Source: Spirulina sp. CCY15215 (GTDB lineage Bacteria; Cyanobacteriota; Cyanobacteriia; Cyanobacteriales; Spirulinaceae). Taken from it: a stretch of 47,201 bases of DNA. The DNA lies in assembly GCF_016888125.1 (NCBI RefSeq), contig NZ_JACSWA010000530.1:1-47201 (forward strand). The letters are read 5' to 3'. The notes beneath the pieces are model-generated. The model had not been told where the DNA came from and searched no databases. It worked only from the letters and a program-made list of their open reading frames with translations. Both the position numbers and the translations under genes were made by a program. Positions 1-8,143 of the stretch are shown one piece after another (position 1 is the first letter of the stretch; every line of letters begins with the position of its first letter).

Positions 1-13
1 ATGGAAGTATTGT

Positions 14-69
14 AACGCAAGACGGGTTAAAACCCGTTGCGTTCGATGTCCATTGATTAAAATCAATGG
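14..69. repeat. Two adjacent small palindromes downstream of the cysteine desulfurase
   Basis: Two hairpins stand back to back. The first (14-43) pairs aacgcaa with ttgcgtt and then cgggtt with aacccg around a 2-nt loop. The second (50-69) pairs ccattgatt with aatcaatgg around a 2-nt loop. Neither is followed by a clear T-run on the minus strand, so a classical terminator is not obvious. They look like the short dispersed palindromes common between cyanobacterial genes, and might end or stabilise the leftward transcript of the adjacent gene. That role is inferred. Confidence 0.55.
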
Positions 70-89
70 CTAACCCTCACTCTCTAGCT

Positions 90-1295
90 TTAGGTTTGTT
101 TTCTGTTGCTCTTCTTTTTGGAGACTGTTGTAGCGGTGGATTGGGCTTGACGTAAGGCGCGAATTGTGGTTAGGGTCGCTTCGGCAACGCGATCGATTTC
201 TGCTTCGGTATTAAAGCGTCCGATGCCAAAGCGCAGGGAGGCATAAGCAAGGGTTTCCGATCGCCCCAAGGCAGTCAGGACATGGGAGGGGGCGTTTTTC
301 GTGCTGGTGCAGGCGGAACCGGAGGAGACGGCTGTAACGTTTTGTAAACCTAAGAGTAATGCGGAGCCATCTACTCCTTCGACACTAATATTAAGATTTC
401 CAAACAAACGGCGATCGCGGTGTCCGTTGAGGTGAATGCCGTCGAGTTGGCTGAGTTTTTCCCAGAGGCGATCGCGCAATTTCCCGGTGCGTTGTCCTTC
501 GCTTTCCATTTCTGCCAGTCCCAATTCTACGGCTTTAGCAAAACCGACAATTTGAGGGGGATAGAGGGTTCCCGATCGCAGTCCCTTTTCTTGTCCTCCT
601 CCTTGAATTTGCGAGGCGAGTTTCACCCTCGGATCGCGCCGACGGACGTATAATGCGCCGATTCCCTTGGGTCCGTAGACTTTATGTGCCGTTAGGGACA
701 TCAGATCGATGTTCATTGCGTTGACATCGAGGGGAATTTTGGCGATCGCTTGGGCGGCATCACTATGAAATAAAACTTCATGTTTACGACAAATTTGGCC
801 AATTTCTGCTAAGGGTTGCAATACACCAATTTCATTATTGGCTGCCATCACCGATACTAAAATTGTGTCGGGACGAATTGCTTTTTCTAGTGTTTCTAAA
901 TTGAGCAAACCATCTTTTTCTACAGTTAGAAAAGTAATTTCAAATCCGAGGGATTGGAGATAAAGACAAGGATCGAGGACGGCGCGATGTTCGCTTTCTA
1001 GGGTAATAATATGTCGTCCTTGGGTGTAATATGCCTCTGCAACTCCTTTAATGGCTAAATTATTGGCTTCTGTGGCACCACTGGTAAAAATAATCTCTTC
1101 TGGGGTTCCCTTAATGCTGTTGGCGATCGCTTCTCTGGCTTGTTTTACGGCGGCTTCGGCTTCCCAACCATAGGCATGATTAATACTGGAAGGATTGCCA
1201 AATCGCTCGGTAAAATAGGGTAGCATGGCTTCAACAACTCGCTCATCAACGGGAGTTGTGGCGTGGCAATCAAGGTAAATGGGACGATGAACCAT
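90..1295 (-). CDS. iscS: Cysteine desulfurase (IscS/NifS family)
   Basis: A PLP enzyme of 401 residues that removes sulfur from L-cysteine as an enzyme-bound persulfide, for iron-sulfur cluster and thiocofactor synthesis in the cytoplasm. The PLP-binding lysine is Lys205 in the motif TAHKVYGPKG. The cofactor-stacking His103 lies in SEHRAV. The mobile-loop persulfide cysteine is Cys329 in SSGSACTS. Length and the N-terminal IYLDCHATTP motif are normal for the class I (IscS/NifS) group. The C-terminus is lysine-rich (KKKSNRK). The ATG start is the first in frame. It is transcribed alone as far as can be seen, with the surface-polysaccharide locus upstream. Which of several cyanobacterial desulfurase paralogues this is cannot be told. 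Confidence 0.93.
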   Translation of the reverse strand: MVHRPIYLDCHATTPVDERVVEAMLPYFTERFGNPSSINHAYGWEAEAAVKQAREAIANSIKGTPEEIIFTSGATEANNLAIKGVAEAYYTQGRHIITLESEHRAVLDPCLYLQSLGFEITFLTVEKDGLLNLETLEKAIRPDTILVSVMAANNEIGVLQPLAEIGQICRKHEVLFHSDAAQAIAKIPLDVNAMNIDLMSLTAHKVYGPKGIGALYVRRRDPRVKLASQIQGGGQEKGLRSGTLYPPQIVGFAKAVELGLAEMESEGQRTGKLRDRLWEKLSQLDGIHLNGHRDRRLFGNLNISVEGVDGSALLLGLQNVTAVSSGSACTSTKNAPSHVLTALGRSETLAYASLRFGIGRFNTEAEIDRVAEATLTTIRALRQAQSTATTVSKKKSNRKQT

Positions 1296-1482
1296 AAAAA
1301 TTCTAGTTTTGCATTATGAGTCCATTTTATACTAATTTGTAAGCTGGCTGTATTCAGAAATTATTCGAGAATTTATTGGCGATCGAAGGATTGCCTTAAT
1401 GCACCTAGCGATCGCAGCGTACTATTCTTATTGTTGTTTTGTACTTTATTGCCTTGGCTGAATCTTCTTTACACCTCATTCC

Positions 1483-2709
1483 TTAAAGGCTCGATCTATC
1501 TGTTTGATGGATTATTCTTCGATAAACCATTTTTACGAGAGTAAAAAATGTCCGAGTCAGATGATAGATATGATGACTGTTGAAACTAAAAATCTTGAAC
1601 TGTTTGAGTAAATTCATTGCCAATCCAAGGTTATTTCTTTGTATCATTTTAATTGCCATTAAAGCTGCAAAGAAAACCTCTAAAAATCGAAAATAGTCGC
1701 TGCGAACAATTTCTTTCTTTCGCACAAATAATTTGTTTCCCAAAATTTCCATTTCCAGATCGAGAAATACTTGCTCCAATGACTTCAAAGACAAGACATC
1801 GCGATTCACTTTTTCATACGCTGTCTTTGCCATTTCTTCTCGAATGGTATCATGAGTTAGATAGAATCTAGCTTTTGCTAACAACTCTTCAAGATCGCAA
1901 AAACAATCAATTTCTCGTCCGATAGAAAAACACTTTTCGAGATGGGAAACCCATTCTGTTAAACAAAATGAACCCGAAGCACAGATTTCAAAGGGACGAC
2001 CTTTCAATTGATGAATGTGTTGTCTCCAAGGTTCTAACTGAGCGATTGAATCTGGAATACTAGAGCCAGTAAAATTTAAGCATATTTTTGAGTTGGCAAA
2101 AATTTCTCTCATCTTCTGTCTAGAAATAAAACCATTTTTCGAGCCGCGACCAAATATTTCAACGCGAAAACCTGCTTCTTTTAAAGTATTTAGGTATTGG
2201 TGACGATTAGATTTACGACAATCTCCAACAAAAGCAATATCTATTTTTTTGTCTTGAATAGTCGGTAAAATAGTCAGATCGATGGTTGGAGCAGGGAAAA
2301 AAAAAGTAGGAATATCTAATTGTTCAAATATTCCCCGTCCATAAAAATCAGTGGTGATAATAGCATGGGCGGATTGTGCTTGATAAAAAGTTTGTGATGT
2401 GCTATATATTTCATCATCAAAACTCCAGATAATTAGGGCAATTTTTTCCGATATTTTCTTTAAAAATTCGGGAGTTAATGCCATAGAATAATGGTAGAAT
2501 GAAGCAATGACTAAACTGGACTCGCGATCGAGACTTGAGATATGATTGATAATCTGGCTATACATCTCATCAATGCCTAATTCTATCAATTGCTCTGTAT
2601 GGTCAAATAAAGTCACTTGATAGTTTAACTGTTTTAGTGCTTGGGAATAAGAGATAAAGAGATAGTTTTGGCGATCGGGAATCAGCCATAAAATTTGACG
2701 AATTTTCAT
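1483..2709 (-). CDS. CgeB-like glycosyltransferase (GT-B type)
   Basis: A protein of 408 residues resembling the CgeB/YkvP group of GT-B glycosyltransferases. The C-terminal half holds the recognisable part: KICLNFTGSS, then LKGRPFEICASGSFCLTEW, then a stretch ending REIDCFCDLEELLAKARFYL. In this family it forms the donor-binding domain, with a conserved Arg-Pro/Phe-Glu segment. The N-terminal half is diverged. No signal peptide or membrane segment is evident in the catalytic part, so it probably acts at the cytoplasmic membrane face. It is the last gene of the leftward operon that begins at 11937, 34 bp after the preceding gene, so it probably adds a sugar to the same polysaccharide. Donor and acceptor are unknown. 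Confidence 0.72.
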   Translation of the reverse strand: MKIRQILWLIPDRQNYLFISYSQALKQLNYQVTLFDHTEQLIELGIDEMYSQIINHISSLDRESSLVIASFYHYSMALTPEFLKKISEKIALIIWSFDDEIYSTSQTFYQAQSAHAIITTDFYGRGIFEQLDIPTFFFPAPTIDLTILPTIQDKKIDIAFVGDCRKSNRHQYLNTLKEAGFRVEIFGRGSKNGFISRQKMREIFANSKICLNFTGSSIPDSIAQLEPWRQHIHQLKGRPFEICASGSFCLTEWVSHLEKCFSIGREIDCFCDLEELLAKARFYLTHDTIREEMAKTAYEKVNRDVLSLKSLEQVFLDLEMEILGNKLFVRKKEIVRSDYFRFLEVFFAALMAIKMIQRNNLGLAMNLLKQFKIFSFNSHHIYHLTRTFFTLVKMVYRRIIHQTDRSSL

Positions 2710-2743
2710 AATAAAATTTCCTTTAACTTAGCTCCTCGAATTT

Positions 2744-5071
2744 TCACTGGTTATCAATCATCAGTTTAACTTCCTCAATCGAATCACCAATCAGTAAACG
2801 TTTGTAATCTTTCTTCTTAACTCTCTCAAGAGTGAATTCTCCATCTTCTTGAAGAATACCATAGAAGCGATCGTTAACTTCTATAATATTGAATTGCTTA
2901 TAACCTTCAGTCACTAGCTGAATTTGATTGCTAGAGTCTCTAGAATTATTTATTGTTTCCACTTCTTTATCGATCGCTGCTTTCACTTGCTCAATTGAAT
3001 TACCAATCAGTAAATGCCTGTATTCTTCCCTCTCAATTTTCTCAAGATTGAATGCTCCTTCCGCTTGAGCAAGACCATAGAAGAGACTATTAGCTTTAAT
3101 TATATTAAATTTCTTATAACCATCAACAACTAACTCAATTTTCTGAACTGCACTAACCATTTCAGGCAATAAATCTTGCTCTACTTTGCTTGCACATCGA
3201 TAAGAGATATGGATAGTGTTTGTATAAATGCTTCTAAACATTAATTTTTTTTCTAATTGATACTCATCTTGAAAGTCTGGAGTTATTACTAAGTCTTTGT
3301 ATCGATTATTTAACAATCTCCGAAAGGGATCGAGATAGTATGTTGTAAAACTTATTTCAAAAGCGATCGGCTTGGAAAACAAATTTTCTAAGTCTTTGGT
3401 TTTCCAGAGAAAGGATTTGTAAGGATTCGGATGTTCCAGTCTTATCAAATAAATATTATTGTCGATTAGTAAATTTTGAAGTTGTTTTCGATTTTTTATA
3501 ACCTCACTTGGAGGCACACCAAAAAAAGAATTATATCTTAGATCGCCTAAACTAATAGATTGATTTCCCTGTAAATGAAATATCATATCTACTATTAATG
3601 GAGAATTAGATAAATATATACTGCGATCGCCGATTGCGTTTTTACATTGACCTGATAAAGATTGTTGAATTTCTTCACTTTCAATAAGCCTATCTAAAGA
3701 GTTGTAACCTGAAAAGGCATTGGCAACGCTCATTGCATTGTCTAAAAATGATAAAATACAGAGGAAAACTACTACTCTCATCAACCAATGTAATAGCTTT
3801 TTGTAAATATTTTTTTTCTTGAGAGTTATTTGATATATAGCTAAAATTGAATTTCCAGTTATTACTGAAATGATAAGAATAATTTGTGTTGCAAGATAAC
3901 CTAGCTGTGTAGTATTGAAGTAAACACTAAAGAGTGACAATAAAGTTGCAAACAACCAGATAGCAATGAGCAAACTATATCTCATTGCAAAAAATATTCC
4001 CAAAAAAGATATATATGAGAAGATAAAAAGTAATTTTATCGATCGATCATCAGAAAACAAAACAAGTATATAAGCAATTATTAATGCTAAAGAAATGATT
4101 GAGATTGCTTGTTTTTGTAGGTTGCGAATTGAAAATAATTTTAATTGTTTCTCTGAATTTAGTCCGATCATTGTAAGAATCAATATTAATAGTGAGCCAA
4201 TAACTAGGCCGGGAGAAATAGTTGAAAGAATATCTAGGAATAAAGATTCTCTAGGACTCAAAGCAGATAGATGATCGTGTAATGCCCCCATTTCAAAAAT
4301 CGAGATTAAAGAAGGATTTCTGAAAATCAAAAAATTTACAAAAAATGAAGGAAAAATCGATTGAAAACAAGCGATCGACATTAAAATCACAAAAATCCAG
4401 TTAAATTTATTCCGATAGAGATGGGTATTATAAAATCCTAGGGTTTTAAAAAAATAGATTAAACAATAATGAAAAAGAATGACAAATGAAATTAATCCAG
4501 TTGCTTCTTTAAACATTGGACTAAGTAACAAAACTAACAAAAGAAAAACAAAATTTTTCTGGCTGCCATTTAAGTATTTCAGATACAAGAAAAGACTGAG
4601 ACACATTAGCCCTGGAACAAGAGATTGCGGCCCAAATAATACCCAATTTGCTGATATTTCCTGTGGAAATAAAATAAAAGAAGAACTGGTAATCAAACCA
4701 ATGTATCCACCAAACAAATAATCTGCCAGTAGAAATACAAGGAATCCAGACAAACCAAAAAGCAATAAATTAATTGCAGCACAGACAGAAAGCCCAAAAT
4801 ATTGATAAATGAGAGACTGTAAGAGTTGGTATTCGTAAGCAATAGGTCTATATGCCTTCATCTGCTCTGCTCTCGGTCTAAACCAATAGTCAATAGCACT
4901 GTTAATATGACCTAAGTACTTAGAACTTCTTTGGCCGAGCAATACTGAAGTATCATCATAATGTAGTTCAAAGTTAATCCGTGTAATATAGAGAAGAGAT
5001 GTTAAACCTAGTATTACACTGATAACGATCAAGAATTTTGTGCGTCTTTTACCCAAATTGAAGATATTCAT
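2744..5071 (-). CDS. GT-C-like polytopic membrane protein with two C-terminal ~59-residue repeats
   Basis: A protein of 775 residues starting at the ATG at 5071; an upstream in-frame TTG at 5089 is less likely. The first ~470 residues are a chain of hydrophobic segments. An Asp-Asp pair (LHYDD) follows the first membrane helix and an RPIAYEY motif comes later. This is the layout of GT-C glycosyltransferases that use polyprenyl-phosphate sugars. A soluble segment follows. The C-terminus carries two copies of a repeat (IELVVDGYKKFNII... and IQLVTEGYKQFNII...) that also occurs in the protein encoded at 21789-23345. It lies in the export operon, 48 bp downstream of a GT2 gene. Its role as a glycosyltransferase is inferred from topology. 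The gene is AT-rich with few HIP1 sites, unlike the housekeeping genes. Confidence 0.65.
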   Translation of the reverse strand: MNIFNLGKRRTKFLIVISVILGLTSLLYITRINFELHYDDTSVLLGQRSSKYLGHINSAIDYWFRPRAEQMKAYRPIAYEYQLLQSLIYQYFGLSVCAAINLLLFGLSGFLVFLLADYLFGGYIGLITSSSFILFPQEISANWVLFGPQSLVPGLMCLSLFLYLKYLNGSQKNFVFLLLVLLLSPMFKEATGLISFVILFHYCLIYFFKTLGFYNTHLYRNKFNWIFVILMSIACFQSIFPSFFVNFLIFRNPSLISIFEMGALHDHLSALSPRESLFLDILSTISPGLVIGSLLILILTMIGLNSEKQLKLFSIRNLQKQAISIISLALIIAYILVLFSDDRSIKLLFIFSYISFLGIFFAMRYSLLIAIWLFATLLSLFSVYFNTTQLGYLATQIILIISVITGNSILAIYQITLKKKNIYKKLLHWLMRVVVFLCILSFLDNAMSVANAFSGYNSLDRLIESEEIQQSLSGQCKNAIGDRSIYLSNSPLIVDMIFHLQGNQSISLGDLRYNSFFGVPPSEVIKNRKQLQNLLIDNNIYLIRLEHPNPYKSFLWKTKDLENLFSKPIAFEISFTTYYLDPFRRLLNNRYKDLVITPDFQDEYQLEKKLMFRSIYTNTIHISYRCASKVEQDLLPEMVSAVQKIELVVDGYKKFNIIKANSLFYGLAQAEGAFNLEKIEREEYRHLLIGNSIEQVKAAIDKEVETINNSRDSSNQIQLVTEGYKQFNIIEVNDRFYGILQEDGEFTLERVKKKDYKRLLIGDSIEEVKLMIDNQ
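2747..2923 (-). repeat. Protein repeat domain, copy B (C-terminal) of the membrane protein
   Basis: Encodes the final 59 residues of the membrane protein. Conserved positions against the other three copies in the window are IQLV-x3-Y-x2-FNI, then F/Y-Y/G-x-I-x-Q-x2-G-x-F-x-L-D/E-R/K, then a D/E-Y pair. Identity to copy A is high at protein level, with clear DNA divergence. Confidence 0.8.
2963..3139 (-). repeat. Protein repeat domain, copy A of the membrane protein
   Basis: Encodes 59 residues starting IELVVDGYKKFNII, joined to copy B by a 13-residue linker rich in Asn and Ser. It shares the FNI, Q-x-E-G-x-F-x-L-E and LLIG blocks with copy B, and the FNI and EGxFxL blocks with the pair at 21876-22265. 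Confidence 0.8.
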
Positions 5072-5119
5072 CTCTACAATATTTCTCAAACAAAATAAAA
5101 CTTTTATAAGAGTCTATTT

Positions 5120-5824
5120 CTACTTCCAAAAAAATAATTCTCGAATAAATTGGAAGTAATAAGCAGCACCCCATCGCAGAATTTGTAATTTACGCTCCCC
5201 ACCAATACGAGGAGGTTCATCACCGGAGATTTCTGTTACTTTTAACTTCCGTTTTGCCGCTCTAACAGAAAGGAGTGGCTCCCAACTAATTTTGGTTTGG
5301 AAAAGGTTTTCTGGCAAATTGTAACTTTCATCTTTATCAAGGTCTAATTCTTTAATGAGCTTCGTTTTATAAGCTCTATATAAAACCATCGCGTCGGTAT
5401 AATGTCCTCCGTGAAGAATATTTACCGTCTTTGTAAAAAGCCAATTGCCAAAAGCTGTTATGATATCGTCATCTTCACTTTTAGCATCATCTAAATAGCG
5501 CGAAACAATAACCATATCATAACCTTCGCGCATTTTTTCGATCAGATTGGGAATTAGTTCTGGTATCGAGTTACCGTCAGGGCTAAAAGTAATCAGAATA
5601 TCCCCTTCAATATAAGGTAAAACTTCGCAGTAAGCATTGCGAATACCTCTTTTTTTTTGAACGTGGACAAAATAACCCTGCTCTTTAGCATACTCGATTG
5701 TACCGTCTGTAGAGCCTCCATCAAGTACGATGATGCGATCGCACCAATTTTTTTCGATCCGAGGCATAATTGCTTTCATCCCCTCAATTTCATTCCAAGC
5801 CAATACTAACAAAGTGATTTTCAT
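5120..5824 (-). CDS. Family 2 glycosyltransferase
   Basis: A GT-A fold glycosyltransferase of 234 residues (GT2, dolichol-phosphate-mannose-synthase-like subgroup). The N-terminal LLVLAWNEIEGM and the nucleotide-binding VLDGGSTDGT motif are typical. An Asp-containing metal/diphosphate site appears as FSPDGN, and SRYLDDAKSEDDD matches the acceptor-side loop of this subgroup. There is no C-terminal membrane domain. Its ATG overlaps the stop of the VTT gene by 4 nt (ATGA), so the two are probably translationally coupled. It may load a polyprenyl-phosphate carrier for the GT-C-like protein encoded next, but the donor sugar cannot be read from the sequence. Confidence 0.85.
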   Translation of the reverse strand: MKITLLVLAWNEIEGMKAIMPRIEKNWCDRIIVLDGGSTDGTIEYAKEQGYFVHVQKKRGIRNAYCEVLPYIEGDILITFSPDGNSIPELIPNLIEKMREGYDMVIVSRYLDDAKSEDDDIITAFGNWLFTKTVNILHGGHYTDAMVLYRAYKTKLIKELDLDKDESYNLPENLFQTKISWEPLLSVRAAKRKLKVTEISGDEPPRIGGERKLQILRWGAAYYFQFIRELFFWK

Positions 5825-6540
5825 TTTTTAATGTTGTTGTTTCTACTGTCCTTAAATTTATCCCACTCAATACCAAACCAATGTTTAATTACCAAGCGGA
5901 GGATCGTCAGTCCTGAAAAGACCCCCGAGCAGATTAAAATATTGCGTAGTAGTGCATATCCTCCTGTATCTAAAGTAAAACCTCCAACAGACTGACCGAG
6001 AGAAGCCATTAAAGTTGAGGGAGGAATCAAAAAAATAGCAGTTGCCCAGAAATATTGTGTTAAAGAAATTCTGGTAATACCAAAGAAATAATTGAGTGGC
6101 CCAAAGGAAAAAATAGGGTTAATTCGGGTAAAAGCTACAGATTTCCATCCCTGTTTCTCAATTTGTCGATGCAGCCACAACCATGCTGGATGTTGAAAGC
6201 GTTGGTTAAAGTAATCTCTTGCAATATAGCGGGCAATGGCAAAAGAAGCAAGAGCGCCTAAACTCGCTCCGATCAGCGAAAATAATGTTCCCCAAAAAAC
6301 ACCCCACAGAAAGCCAGATCCCACATTTAGGGGTAATGTCGGGATGAGAGCTACGGTTAATAAAATATATATCAGTATGAAAATAGCAGGGGCGCTTCTG
6401 GGATAGCTTTCTGTTAGTTCTTGTAATAGAGATGGAGCGATCGCGTCTTGCTTCCTCAGCCAGTAAAGACTGACGATTAAGACACAGACACCAAGACCCA
6501 AAAACCAGCGTTTGTATTGCTTAAACTGCGTCTTTTTCAT
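5821..6540 (-). CDS. TVP38/TMEM64 (VTT domain) family membrane protein
   Basis: A polytopic membrane protein of 239 residues. The VTT-domain signature is visible as GSGFLWGVFWGTLFSLIGAS followed by FAIARYIARDYF, then FTRINPIFSFGPLNYFFGIT. These match the DedA/TVP38 superfamily; members of the wider family flip lipids or lipid-linked intermediates across membranes. It sits directly between the Wzt ATPase (1 bp gap) and a GT2 gene (4 bp overlap). This tight placement suggests a job in lipid-carrier recycling for polysaccharide assembly, but that is inference. The ATG start abuts the ATPase stop. Confidence 0.85.
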   Translation of the reverse strand: MKKTQFKQYKRWFLGLGVCVLIVSLYWLRKQDAIAPSLLQELTESYPRSAPAIFILIYILLTVALIPTLPLNVGSGFLWGVFWGTLFSLIGASLGALASFAIARYIARDYFNQRFQHPAWLWLHRQIEKQGWKSVAFTRINPIFSFGPLNYFFGITRISLTQYFWATAIFLIPPSTLMASLGQSVGGFTLDTGGYALLRNILICSGVFSGLTILRLVIKHWFGIEWDKFKDSRNNNIKK

Positions 6541-6541
6541 T

Positions 6542-7279
6542 TTAAGAAACTGAATCTAGATAATTTTTAATCATTTGGTTTGGTTTACCAATACCTATAA
6601 TTTTTCCTCGATCTAACCAGATCGCTTGCGTACAGGAATCTCGAATAAAATCAAGATCGTGAGAGACTAATAAGATAGTAATGTTTGTTGAGTTCCAAAG
6701 TAGATCGATTCGTTTCTTTGATTTCTCCTGAAAACTAGCATCGCCAACAGACAGGACTTCATCTAATATGAGTATATCGGGATGAACGTCGGTTGCAATG
6801 GCAAATCCAAGTCTAGCAGCCATTCCCGATGATAGACTTTTAACAGGTGCGTGCTTATAATCATTTAGCTCGGCAAACTCTAAAATATCTTCAGTTTTGT
6901 CTCGCATATATTTCCTAGAAAAACCCAGAAATACGCCATACATTAAAATATTATCAATGACTGATAAATCTGGGTTAAAGCCTGCACCTAACTCAATTAG
7001 GGGGGCAATACTCCCTCTTGTTCTAACTGTACCGGAAGAAGGGTTTAAAATCCCTGTAATTACTTTAAGTAAAGTTGATTTTCCTGAACCGTTTGCCCCA
7101 ATAATTCCCAATTTATCCCCTTCATTGAGCTTAAAACTGATTTCATGTAAAACTTTCCTTTTGACTGGATGCTTATATTTACCTTCGATAATTGAAAATA
7201 AGGTTTGTTTGAGGGTATAAGAGAACTCTTCTTTCGTTCTTCTAAAAAGCGATACATTTTCAAGTCTGACAGATTCCAT
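6542..7279 (-). CDS. wzt: Polysaccharide ABC exporter, ATP-binding protein (Wzt/TagH type)
   Basis: The ATPase of an ABC-2 exporter for undecaprenyl-linked O-antigen-like polysaccharide. Walker A is GANGSGKST at residues 61-69, the signature is LSSGMAARL, and Walker B is ILILDEVLSVGD, followed by the switch histidine in LLVSHD. The EVLSVGD form is typical of Wzt/KpsT ATPases. The protein is 245 residues and lacks the C-terminal carbohydrate-binding domain of long Wzt proteins, so export may not depend on a cap modification. The ATG at 7279 lies 2 nt after the permease stop. The longer frame uses a TTG at 7330 inside the permease gene and is rejected as start. Confidence 0.92.
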   Translation of the reverse strand: MESVRLENVSLFRRTKEEFSYTLKQTLFSIIEGKYKHPVKRKVLHEISFKLNEGDKLGIIGANGSGKSTLLKVITGILNPSSGTVRTRGSIAPLIELGAGFNPDLSVIDNILMYGVFLGFSRKYMRDKTEDILEFAELNDYKHAPVKSLSSGMAARLGFAIATDVHPDILILDEVLSVGDASFQEKSKKRIDLLWNSTNITILLVSHDLDFIRDSCTQAIWLDRGKIIGIGKPNQMIKNYLDSVS

Positions 7280-7281
7280 TT

Positions 7282-8088
7282 TTAAATTAAATCCATGTAA
7301 TGGGGTTTTAAGATTTGAAAAAATAGCCAACCAATTATTAAAACAATGCTACCTGTGAGTACAGATTGAAAAATCAAAAACAGATCTGGAAATTGAGCGG
7401 AGAGAACAATCTGACGAATGCTTTCAATAATCGATGATAAAGGATTGAGTTTGAGAATAGGTTGAATGTTTTGCGGTACGATATCGGCAGGATAAAAGAC
7501 TGGTGTACTTATCCACATCAAGAAAGAAATTATTTCGTAAAAATAGTGAAGATCTCTAAAGAAAACGTATAAGGCACTCATGATATAACCAATTCCCAAA
7601 CAAAGCATTGCTAATCCAATTATTGGAAATAATAACGCGATCGCATTGAGAAGACTTTTGGAAATAATCAAGGTGACAATAACAAGAAATGGTAAAGCAC
7701 CGATGCAAAACTGTACGAGATGAGAGAAAATCATAGCGAGAGGGAAAGCTGCTGCGGGAAGTTTTAGTTTATTAAGCAAAGTTCCATTGATTGTAAGACT
7801 TAACAATGCTTGAGATGTTGAGGTGGTAAAGAAATGGATAATAACCAATCCTGTGAATGCAGCTAACATATAACGAAGAATTGAACCGTTATAATATTTG
7901 ATAAAAGCCTCTCCAAAAATTGCGGTATATACACCAGTCATAATTGCAGGATTCAGAAGAGACCAATAAATCCCGAGAAAAGAGCCTCGATAGCGAATTT
8001 TGAGATTAAATTCAACTAAAGTGCGTACAACCTCAAAATATCTCTGAAAACTTTCTTCGCGATATATTTTCTCCTGAAATATTTCCAT
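7282..8088 (-). CDS. wzm: Polysaccharide ABC exporter, permease (Wzm/TagG, ABC-2 type)
   Basis: The membrane half of the exporter, 268 residues. After a cytoplasmic start comes LVEFNLKIRYRGSFLGIYWSLLNP, the amphipathic entry segment conserved in Wzm/TagG/RfbA permeases. About six hydrophobic helices follow. Near the C-terminus STPVFYPADIVP and LKLNPLSSIIESIRQIVL are the classic ABC-2 motifs. With the ATPase encoded 2 nt downstream it should move a lipid-linked glycan across the cytoplasmic membrane. A Wzx/Wzy polymerase pair was not seen in the window, so the ABC-dependent route is the only assembly route visible here. Confidence 0.92.
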   Translation of the reverse strand: MEIFQEKIYREESFQRYFEVVRTLVEFNLKIRYRGSFLGIYWSLLNPAIMTGVYTAIFGEAFIKYYNGSILRYMLAAFTGLVIIHFFTTSTSQALLSLTINGTLLNKLKLPAAAFPLAMIFSHLVQFCIGALPFLVIVTLIISKSLLNAIALLFPIIGLAMLCLGIGYIMSALYVFFRDLHYFYEIISFLMWISTPVFYPADIVPQNIQPILKLNPLSSIIESIRQIVLSAQFPDLFLIFQSVLTGSIVLIIGWLFFQILKPHYMDLI

Positions 8089-8143
8089 CTTTTTAAGTTA
8101 GTTTTTGAATAAATAATCGATCTTTTTAGGAATCCTGCGATCG

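Noticed and set aside
7280-7330. N-terminal extension of the Wzt ATPase
   Set aside because: It uses a TTG codon inside the permease gene; the ATG at 7279 is 2 nt after the permease stop and fits the family.
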